DNA of 12,073 bases from JAENVU01 sp031422675 (GTDB lineage Bacteria; Actinomycetota; Acidimicrobiia; IMCC26256; JAENVU01). The notes beneath the pieces are model-generated. The model saw only the letters and a program-made list of their open reading frames with translations, was not told where the DNA came from and searched no databases. Shown here piece after piece: positions 6,787 through 12,073 of the stretch. A program made the position numbers and the translations under genes. Position 1 is the stretch's first letter, and each line of letters starts with the position of its first letter. Location of the stretch: assembly GCA_031422675.1 (NCBI GenBank), contig JANPMG010000110.1:1-12073 (forward strand). Reading direction: 5' to 3'.

Positions 6787-7623
6787 GGGTGCGACGGCGT
6801 CCGGGCCGAGGTGATCCGCGATCCAGGTCCGGAGCGGGACGTCGGCGTCACTCGGATCGAAGTAGCCGTTCGCGCCCGTCGCCGCGCCCAGCAGTTGTCG
6901 GCGGATCGGATCGCATCGGTCCCGGAGCTCGGGAAAGTCCATCGCCGATTTCGGTCGCAACCACCGATGGCTGTACCCGTAGAACAGGACGATCCGCGTG
7001 GTCTCGGAGTGGTTCGAGCTTGCCGAGTGCCAGAGGCGCCGATCGAACAGCAACCCCTCGCCGGCACTCGCGGTGATCTCCACTGCGGCATTCGGGTCGG
7101 CCGACCGCACTCGATGGCTTCCGGGCACGACACAGAAGTTGCCCATGCCGGGCGCAAGAAGATCGGTGAGGAAGTACGCCACCTTCACCGACACGCGCGG
7201 ATGCACGACGCCCGCTTCGAAGTCGAGGTTCATCCGGTTGTTGTCCTGGTGGAACGCGTAGCCCCCGATCGGCGCGTCGGGGTGCCCCGGTGGGGTGACG
7301 ACCAGTTGGGTGTGGAAGAGCGCGATGTTCCATCCGAGAACGCCGAACACCTTCGGGAACGTGGTCGGCCAGTCGATGAGATCGAGATACTCCGGCGCGC
7401 GGCCCACCAGGTCGTGCTGGTTGAGGTGTGCGAAACGCGACGTCTCGGGCCCGGCGTGGAACTCGTTCGCCGCGCGAGTGGCCAGGGCCGAGAAGCGTCC
7501 GACGGTTGCGGGGTCGAGCGCGTGCGGCACCACGAGGAATCCGTCGCGTTCGAACTGGTGGCGCTCGGCATCGCTCAACCGATGGTCAGCGGAACCCGCC
7601 GGCAGCGAGATCCGCTGGTTCAC
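6784..7623 (-). CDS. Phytanoyl-CoA dioxygenase (PhyH) family 2-oxoglutarate/Fe(II) oxygenase
   Basis: The family hydroxylates C-H bonds of fatty acyl, terpenoid or small-molecule substrates using Fe(II), O2 and 2-oxoglutarate. This 279-residue protein shows the full set. It has an N-terminal FERDGFLVVPHAL (24-36). The metal facial triad starts with H125 and D127 in FHQDNN, and the distal ligand is H199 in RRLWHSASSN. The 2-oxoglutarate-binding Arg is probably R210 in TRIVLFYGY. Strand GNFCVVPGSHR (161-171) is also typical. No CoA-binding feature can be read, so the natural substrate may not be a CoA ester. The start is GTG, overlapping the OYE stop by 4 bp (GTGA), with GAGG just upstream, so translation is probably coupled. 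Length is normal for the family. Confidence 0.92.
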   Translation of the reverse strand: MNQRISLPAGSADHRLSDAERHQFERDGFLVVPHALDPATVGRFSALATRAANEFHAGPETSRFAHLNQHDLVGRAPEYLDLIDWPTTFPKVFGVLGWNIALFHTQLVVTPPGHPDAPIGGYAFHQDNNRMNLDFEAGVVHPRVSVKVAYFLTDLLAPGMGNFCVVPGSHRVRSADPNAAVEITASAGEGLLFDRRLWHSASSNHSETTRIVLFYGYSHRWLRPKSAMDFPELRDRCDPIRRQLLGAATGANGYFDPSDADVPLRTWIADHLGPDAVAP

Positions 7624-9686
7624 GACGCCTCATCTGCGGTGATCGGCGTGGCGAGGACGCGCCCGAGCGCTTCGGCGTCCCGAGTGATCCCCTCGAAACC
7701 GCGCGCATCTCGCGCATCGCCCACCACGTGCACTCGCAACGAGGCCGACGGCAGCTCGTCGGCCAGGGTCGATGCCGGGGCGGAGCGAACCGCAACGATC
7801 ACCGTGGCGGCCGCGCAGGTGCGCGTCTCGCCACCGGGGTCGACGACGACGGCTCGGGGTGTGATCTCGATCACGGTCGAACTCCCGATCAGCTCGATGC
7901 CCGCGGCGCGCGCGTCGGCGACGAGGCGGAACCGACCGGGGAGGCCCAGCTCCGTGGCGAATACTGCGGTGGACTCGACCACGGTGACGGGCGCGCCGCG
8001 CGCCCGCAGCGCCATCGCAAGCGTGAGCCCCGGCTTGCCGCCGCCGAGCACCACGATCGGGCCGGCGTTCGCGCCGGTGATGCGGGTGGTGACCTCCGTC
8101 GTGAGGTCGACCGGTCGGATCACGTGGGGAAGATCGGCCCCCGGAACCGACGGAATGTGCCACCGTGGACCGGTCGCGATGACCACTTCCTCGAATCCGC
8201 CCGCGTTGACCGCGTCGGCGATCGTGTCGGTGGCGGCGGTCCGACCCAGCTCGACCGCCACACCGAGGCGGCCGACCTCCCCGATCAACCAAGCGTGGTG
8301 TGCGTCCAGGACGGGATCGAACCCGGCGATGTTGGTGAGGATCCCACCGAGTTCGGTATTGGATTCCCACAGCGTGACGAGATGGCCTTCCGCGCCCAGG
8401 ACGCGAGCGGCTTCGAGCCCGGCCGCCCCGCCGCCGACCACGAGCACTCGAAGGGCTCGCTCCGGGCGCGGGAGTGCGGCTTCGTGTTCCCGACCCGTCG
8501 CCGCGTTCGCGACGCAGGCCAGCGACTCGTTGACGAAGATGTTGCCGATGCAGCGGTACTGGTAAAGGCAGGGGCGAATGCGCTCCGCCGTCCCCGCCGC
8601 GAGCTTGTTCACCAGGTCCGGATCGGCGAGCAGCTTGCGGCCCATCGCGACGAAGTCGGCGCGTCCCTCGGCGAGCACGGTCTCCGCCTCGACGGGTTCG
8701 AACCGTCCGAAGGTGATCACCGGCACGTCGACCACCTGCTTGACCGCGGCCGCGTAGTCGGCGAGATCACCCACGCGGTGCGGGGCGTAGGAGTCGGTGG
8801 GTCCGGTGGCGACGTCGAGGTTGGCGTACGCCGTGACATGGACGGCATCGAGGCCGGCGTCCACCGCGAGTTCGATCACGCGTTGTTGCTCGGCGAAGGT
8901 CTCGCCGTCGGGCTTGTGATATTCGAGCGCGTTGACCCGCATCCACACCGGGTAGTCGTGACCGACGCGTCGGCGGATCGCGCGCACGATCTCTAGCAAG
9001 AGGCCCGCGCGGTTCTCGGTGCTCCCACCCCACTCGTCGGTGCGGTGGTTGAGCGCGGGCGAGAGGAACTCGTCGATCAGATAGCCGTGACCGGCGTGGA
9101 GTTCGACGCCGTCGATCCCGGCACGCCGGCACCGGTCCGTCGCGTCCGCGAAGCGGTCGACGACGTGCGCGAGGTCGTCGTCGGTGGCGACTTGGTACTC
9201 CACGCGCGCGGTCGGCGACGCGTGCGGCGCCATGAACCCCGCGATCTCGGCCTCGGTCACCATCATCGACAACTCGTCGGGCCGCGACCGCTTGGGAATC
9301 GCGGGCACGAGCATCGGATGACCGCGCGCGATGTCGTAGCGCGCGAGCGCGCCGTTGTAGGTGAGCTGCGCGGCGACGCACGCGCCGTGCGCATGGACCC
9401 GGTCCGCGAGGGCGCGCAGGCCGGGGAGATACCGGTCGTCCGATGCGGCCACCTGGCGGGCGTCCACGCAGCCATCGGGATAGGCCACCGCCACCGAGCC
9501 GACGACGAGCAGGGCCGCGCCGCCCCGGGCCCGCGCTTCGAAGTACGCGAGCTGGGCCGGGGAGATGGACCCGTCGGCTTCGGCCAACGAGTCGCCCATC
9601 GGGGCCATGACGACCCGATTGCGCAACGCCAGGGACCCGATCGACCCGGGCGCGAGCAGGTGGGCGAAGTCGCTCAAGCCCGTCAA
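7620..9686 (-). CDS. FadH/old yellow enzyme-family NAD(P)H:flavin oxidoreductase with variant Fe-S motif
   Basis: The 688-residue protein has the three-part layout of 2,4-dienoyl-CoA reductase and trimethylamine dehydrogenase: an FMN TIM barrel (about 5-365), a Fe-S segment, then FAD and NAD(P)H domains. Barrel motifs are LRNRVVMAPMG (21-31), GVELHAGHGYLIDEFLSP (193-210) and NHRTDEWGGSTENR (213-226). The FAD site is VVGGGAAGLEAARVLG (416-431), and the NAD(P)H site is VLGGGKPG (547-554). These enzymes reduce C=C bonds conjugated to a carbonyl. The Fe-S segment reads RPCLYQYRCIG with C373, C379 and later C391; Q376 stands where a fourth cysteine is usual. A mycofactocin-associated FadH/OYE subfamily is one possible assignment, from memory. 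The start is TTG 9686, or TTG 9677 behind a TAAGTT box. First gene of the OYE-PhyH-EthD operon. Confidence 0.9.
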   Translation of the reverse strand: MTGLSDFAHLLAPGSIGSLALRNRVVMAPMGDSLAEADGSISPAQLAYFEARARGGAALLVVGSVAVAYPDGCVDARQVAASDDRYLPGLRALADRVHAHGACVAAQLTYNGALARYDIARGHPMLVPAIPKRSRPDELSMMVTEAEIAGFMAPHASPTARVEYQVATDDDLAHVVDRFADATDRCRRAGIDGVELHAGHGYLIDEFLSPALNHRTDEWGGSTENRAGLLLEIVRAIRRRVGHDYPVWMRVNALEYHKPDGETFAEQQRVIELAVDAGLDAVHVTAYANLDVATGPTDSYAPHRVGDLADYAAAVKQVVDVPVITFGRFEPVEAETVLAEGRADFVAMGRKLLADPDLVNKLAAGTAERIRPCLYQYRCIGNIFVNESLACVANAATGREHEAALPRPERALRVLVVGGGAAGLEAARVLGAEGHLVTLWESNTELGGILTNIAGFDPVLDAHHAWLIGEVGRLGVAVELGRTAATDTIADAVNAGGFEEVVIATGPRWHIPSVPGADLPHVIRPVDLTTEVTTRITGANAGPIVVLGGGKPGLTLAMALRARGAPVTVVESTAVFATELGLPGRFRLVADARAAGIELIGSSTVIEITPRAVVVDPGGETRTCAAATVIVAVRSAPASTLADELPSASLRVHVVGDARDARGFEGITRDAEALGRVLATPITADEAS

Positions 9687-9690
9687 CTTA
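9685..9690 (-). promoter_or_regulatory. Candidate -10 box for the OYE operon
   Basis: TAAGTT on the minus strand matches TANNNT. It would place the transcript start at about 9678, next to the in-frame TTG at 9677-9675. If this is the promoter, the protein begins at TTG 9677, three codons after the longest start. No -35 box was recognised, and a chance match is possible. Confidence 0.25.
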
Positions 9691-9696
9691 GAGCGC

Positions 9697-9987
9697 CATC
9701 AGCGAGCCGAAGGCGAGGGACGACCACGGCGCGCTTGCACCGCCCCGATCCCCGAGCCGGGGCCCGAGCGGCCTGCGACGCCAGTCGCATGAGCGGAAAA
9801 CCGAAGGTGAGGGGTACAGACCACCGACGGGGTCCGCGCCGACTCCCGAGCCGGGGCCCGAGCGGCCTGCGACGAAGTCGCATGAGCGGAAAGCCGAAGG
9901 TGAGGGGTACAGACCGCCGTCTGGGTGCGGGCCGACTCCCGAGCCGGGGCCCGAGCGGCCTGCGACGAAGTCGCATGAGCGGAAAAA
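9697..9987 (+). repeat. Tandem array of about 93-bp units with a hairpin in each
   Basis: Anchored on CATGAGCGG, units run 9697-9787 (first half diverged, starting CATCAGCG), 9788-9880 and 9881-9973, then a 14-base partial copy. The last two full units differ at about 6 of 93 positions, all in the first half; the second half (CCCGAGCCGGGGCCCGAG onward) is identical. Each unit ends with TGCGAC-loop-GTCGCA: 9774-9789 (loop GCCA), 9868-9882 and 9961-9975 (loop GAA). The arms are unchanged although the first loop differs in sequence and length. The array fills the space between two divergent operons and touches the TetR operators. No transposase or CRISPR-like spacer is present. The function is unknown; regulatory DNA, structured RNA or simple expansion are all possible. 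Confidence 0.9.
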
Positions 9988-9990
9988 GTA

Positions 9991-10005
9991 GTAGACAGTG
10001 TCTAC
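9991..10005. promoter_or_regulatory. TetR-type operator 1 (perfect inverted repeat)
   Basis: GTAGAC-AGT-GTCTAC is a perfect 6+3+6 palindrome directly upstream of the TetR gene. Its centre is 21 bp from that of operator 2, two helical turns, so dimers would bind the same face of the DNA. TetR-family genes commonly carry such autoregulatory sites; that this regulator binds here is inferred. Confidence 0.7.
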
Positions 10006-10011
10006 GAAATA

Positions 10012-10026
10012 GTAGACACTGACTAC
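10012..10026. promoter_or_regulatory. TetR-type operator 2, abutting the TetR start codon
   Basis: GTAGAC-ACT-GACTAC repeats operator 1 with one mismatch between its arms. It ends at the base before ATG 10027. There is no Shine-Dalgarno in front of that ATG, so the TetR-oxygenase transcript may be leaderless, with this operator lying over the promoter. Binding would then block RNA polymerase. Confidence 0.65.
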
Positions 10027-10644
10027 ATGACCGTGGTGGCCACCCTTAGTACTCGAACGCGGCTGATCGCGACGGCGCGGGACTACTTGGACGCGGAAGG
10101 TCTCGACGGCATCGGGCTGCGCGAGATCGCCCGCCGGGCGGGACTCTCTCACGGCGCTCCGCTGCGACACTTCCCCACCCTGGGTGCCCTGCTCGCCGCC
10201 GTCGCGGCCGAGGGGTTCCGGGATCTGCAGCGCTCGGTCGATCACGCGCTCGTACTCGCCGATCCAACGGCGCCACGGGAACGCCTCGCGGCCGCCGCGT
10301 ACGGCTACGTCCGCTTCGCCGCCGCCAATCCGGGCGTGTTCGGCCTCATGTTCCGCTCCGACCTGTGTGACACCTCGGACTCCGAGTACGCCACCGAGGG
10401 TTCGGCGGCATTCGGCCAGCTCGTCGATCTCGTCGTGGACGCGCAGGCATCGGGGTTCCATCCCGGCGCGGTGCCCGCGGAGTTGGCGGGGGTGTTGTGG
10501 TCGACGATGCACGGACTCGCATCACTCCACCTCCACGACGCACTCGCGCCCACCACCGGACAGACCGACCTCGACGCACTCGTGCGTCTCGCCAACCTGC
10601 TCGCGTTCGGCGTGAGCACCCCACCACCGGAGGAACTCTCATGA
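10027..10644 (+). CDS. TetR/AcrR family regulator with WHG-type C-terminal domain
   Basis: The 205-residue protein has an N-terminal TetR DNA-binding domain (about 8-55). The helix-turn-helix reads LREIARRAGLSHGAPLRHF (31-49), followed by the usual hydrophobic helix (TLGALLAAVAAEGF). The ligand-binding half contains AAAYGYVRFAAANPGVFGLMF (88-108) and VLWSTMHGLASLHL (156-169), with W158, H162 and G163 as in the WHG (TetR_C_13) class. Members usually repress their own operon until a small hydrophobic ligand binds. Two palindromes end at its start codon. The stop overlaps the oxygenase ATG (ATGA), so regulator and oxygenase are co-expressed. The ligand may be the oxygenase substrate or product (inference). 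It may also control the divergent OYE operon across the repeat array, but no similar palindrome was seen near that promoter. Confidence 0.92.
   Translation: MTVVATLSTRTRLIATARDYLDAEGLDGIGLREIARRAGLSHGAPLRHFPTLGALLAAVAAEGFRDLQRSVDHALVLADPTAPRERLAAAAYGYVRFAAANPGVFGLMFRSDLCDTSDSEYATEGSAAFGQLVDLVVDAQASGFHPGAVPAELAGVLWSTMHGLASLHLHDALAPTTGQTDLDALVRLANLLAFGVSTPPPEELS
10629..10634 (+). promoter_or_regulatory. Ribosome binding site of the carotenoid oxygenase
   Basis: GGAGGA lies within the end of the TetR gene, 6 nt before ATG 10641. It is the best Shine-Dalgarno in the window and fixes the oxygenase start, although its frame is open further upstream. Confidence 0.75.
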
Positions 10645-12035
10645 CCATCACCGAAGCGCCCATCACCGAAGCCCCCATCACCGAACCAGCCGTCACCGAA
10701 CCGGTCGTCAGTACGAGCCCGTATCTGAGCGGCAATTTCGCCCCGGTCCGTGAGGAGGTGCGCGTCGACGATCTCCCCGTCACCGGTGCCATTCCCGAAG
10801 AGCTCGAAGGTCGGCTCCTCCGCATCGGCCCCAACCCGGTCGTCGATCCGGACCCGGCCAGCTACCACTGGTTCACCGGTTCGGGCATGGTGCACGGGCT
10901 CTGGCTTCGGGGCGGGAGAGCGGTCACGTATCGCAACCGGTACGTGCGCTCGGACTCCGTCGTCGACGCGCTCGGCGGCGCGCCCACTCCCGGCCCGCGC
11001 CACGGCATGGGCGACAACACCGCGAACACCAACGTCATTGCCCACGCCGGTACGACCTTCGCGATCGTCGAGGCCGGTGGCCTGCCGATGCAACTCACCG
11101 ACGAGCTCGAGACCGTCGCCCGCTCGGATTTCGGAGGCACCCTGCCCGGTTCGTTCACCGCGCACCCAAAGCGTGATCCGCGCTCGGGTGAGTTGCACGC
11201 GGTCGTCTATTACTGGGAGTCGAACTCCATCCAGTACGTCGTCGTGGGAACCGACGGACGAGTGCGGCGCACCGTCGACGTGCCCACGCCGAAGAGTCCG
11301 ATGGTGCACGATTTCGGACTCACCGAGTCGCGGGTCGTCCTCCTGGACCTGCCGGTCGTCTTCAGTCTGGAGCAGGCGATGAACGGCCGCTCGCTCCCCT
11401 ACTCGTGGGATCCCGAATACGGCGCACGGGTGGGGCTCCTGAACCGCGAGGCCGACGCCGAATCCACCGTCTGGTGCGAGCTCGATGACCCCTGTTACGT
11501 GTACCACCCGCTCAACGCGTACGACGACGGTGACCGCGTGATCATGGATGTCGCGGTGCACCCGAAGATGTTCGCGAGTGATCTGAACGGTCCGAACGAG
11601 GGCCCGCCGGTGTTCGAACGCTGGACGATCAACCCGACGACGCGCTCGGTGGGCCGTGACGTGATCTCGGACCGACCCCAGGAGTTCCCGCGCGTGGACG
11701 AACGGCTCGTCGGCCGGAAGCACCGGTTCGGTTACACCGTCGCCGAGGGTCTCCAGCAGCCCGGCGGTCTGTTCAAGCACGACCTGGTTGCCGGCACGAT
11801 GGAAACCCACGACGTCGGTAGCGGGCGTTCGTCGCAAGAAGGCGTGTTCGTGCCCAAACACGACGACGCGGCGGAGGACGAAGGCTGGGTCATGGCCTAC
11901 GTCCACGATCCCAACCGCAATGCCGCCGACGTCGTCATCATCGACGCGCAGGACTTCACCGCACCGCCGGTGGCCACCATCCACCTCCCCGTGCGCGTCC
12001 CGTTCGGCTTCCACGGCAACTGGATCGCTTCCTAA
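10641..12035 (+). CDS. Carotenoid cleavage oxygenase (RPE65 family)
   Basis: These enzymes use a non-haem Fe(II) held by four histidines to split a C=C bond of carotenoids, apocarotenoids or stilbenes with O2. This 464-residue protein (usual length) carries all four: H175 in GSFTAHPKRDP, H223 in MVHDFGLTE, H289 in CYVYHPLNAYDD and H458 in PFGFHGNW. Second-shell glutamates are likely E369 (YTVAEG) and E400 (SQEGVFVP). The entry block EELEGRLLRIGPNP (53-66) and HWFTGSGMVHGLWL (76-89) are family-typical. No signal peptide is seen. The first 22 residues are a low-complexity ITEAP repeat not part of the fold. It is translationally coupled to the TetR gene. Carotenoid versus lignostilbene specificity cannot be read from the sequence. 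Confidence 0.93.
   Translation: MTITEAPITEAPITEPAVTEPVVSTSPYLSGNFAPVREEVRVDDLPVTGAIPEELEGRLLRIGPNPVVDPDPASYHWFTGSGMVHGLWLRGGRAVTYRNRYVRSDSVVDALGGAPTPGPRHGMGDNTANTNVIAHAGTTFAIVEAGGLPMQLTDELETVARSDFGGTLPGSFTAHPKRDPRSGELHAVVYYWESNSIQYVVVGTDGRVRRTVDVPTPKSPMVHDFGLTESRVVLLDLPVVFSLEQAMNGRSLPYSWDPEYGARVGLLNREADAESTVWCELDDPCYVYHPLNAYDDGDRVIMDVAVHPKMFASDLNGPNEGPPVFERWTINPTTRSVGRDVISDRPQEFPRVDERLVGRKHRFGYTVAEGLQQPGGLFKHDLVAGTMETHDVGSGRSSQEGVFVPKHDDAAEDEGWVMAYVHDPNRNAADVVIIDAQDFTAPPVATIHLPVRVPFGFHGNWIAS
10647..10706 (+). repeat. Four tandem 15-bp units at the 5' end of the oxygenase gene
   Basis: The units encode ITEAP, ITEAP, ITEPA and VTEPV. The first two differ by one silent base (GCG/GCC) and the later ones have drifted. 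The tract follows the start codon and lengthens a flexible N-terminal tail; it is in frame and probably arose by slippage. Confidence 0.85.
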
Positions 12036-12038
12036 TTG

Positions 12039-12067
12039 CTCGTACGGGCGCCCGGGCGAGATTCTTT
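12039..12067 (+). terminator. Possible terminator after the carotenoid oxygenase
   Basis: Four bases after the TAA stop a GC-rich hairpin can form: CTCG (12039-12042) with CGAG (12057-12060) enclosing the palindrome CGGGCGCCCG (12045-12054), then ATTCTTT. The T-rich tail is short and the window ends soon after, so this is weak. Confidence 0.3.
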
Positions 12068-12073
12068 GCGAGC

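Noticed and set aside
6811..8996. Two long plus-strand open frames opposite the PhyH and OYE genes
   Set aside because: The minus strand carries intact iron-binding and flavin-binding motifs over the whole length; the plus translations are Arg/Ser/Ala-rich with no recognisable domain.
9697..9987. CRISPR array
   Set aside because: The units are contiguous 93-bp direct repeats without unique spacers, and no cas gene is present.
10305..12014. 569-codon minus-strand open frame opposite the TetR gene and carotenoid oxygenase
   Set aside because: All four iron-ligand histidines and the TetR helix-turn-helix are on the plus strand; the minus frame spans two genes and has His/Arg/Val-rich composition typical of a shadow.

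Overview
The window is about 12 kb of GC-rich bacterial chromosome with dense, mostly overlapping genes and very high GC at third codon positions. Base composition, scarce Shine-Dalgarno sequences, GTG/TTG starts and the gene families present suggest a free-living actinobacterium, possibly of the Acidimicrobiia. That placement is inference: there is no rRNA or other phylogenetic marker here, and no tRNA, CRISPR array, phage gene or transposase was seen.

Left part (1-3149). A possible gene tail (1-74) is followed by a carboxymuconolactone decarboxylase-like gene on the minus strand (196-780). It diverges from a two-gene plus-strand operon: an alpha/beta hydrolase (823-1707) and a DAO-type FAD-dependent oxidoreductase (1704-3149), overlapping as GTGA.

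Middle (3154-5983). A minus-strand pair follows: a 150-aa membrane-anchored helical protein (4458-4910) and a membrane-anchored or secreted GH43-like five-bladed propeller (3154-4458). Their N-terminal halves look like diverged copies of one module (hydrophobic segment, charged helix, then two cysteines about 29-30 residues apart). Diverging from this pair is an ApbE-type FMN transferase (4949-5983), which runs 11 bp into the next convergent gene.

Right part (5973-12035). A minus-strand operon encodes a FadH/old-yellow-enzyme flavoprotein (7620-9686), a phytanoyl-CoA-dioxygenase-family oxygenase (6784-7623) and an EthD-domain protein (5973-6695). It diverges from a plus-strand operon of a TetR regulator (10027-10644) and a carotenoid cleavage oxygenase (10641-12035). 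The 340-bp space between the two operons holds a tandem array of about 93-bp units, each carrying a small hairpin. It is followed by two TetR-type palindromes 21 bp apart that run up to the regulator's ATG.

Together the right-hand genes look like a regulated oxidative module for an unsaturated hydrophobic compound such as an apocarotenoid, stilbene-like or terpenoid molecule. The oxygenase would cleave it, the OYE would reduce the enone, and the PhyH enzyme would hydroxylate it. The pathway is inferred; the enzyme families are clear. The most unusual points are the repeat array with phased operators, the loss of one canonical [4Fe-4S] cysteine in the FadH-like enzyme, and the duplicated membrane module fused to a GH43 propeller.
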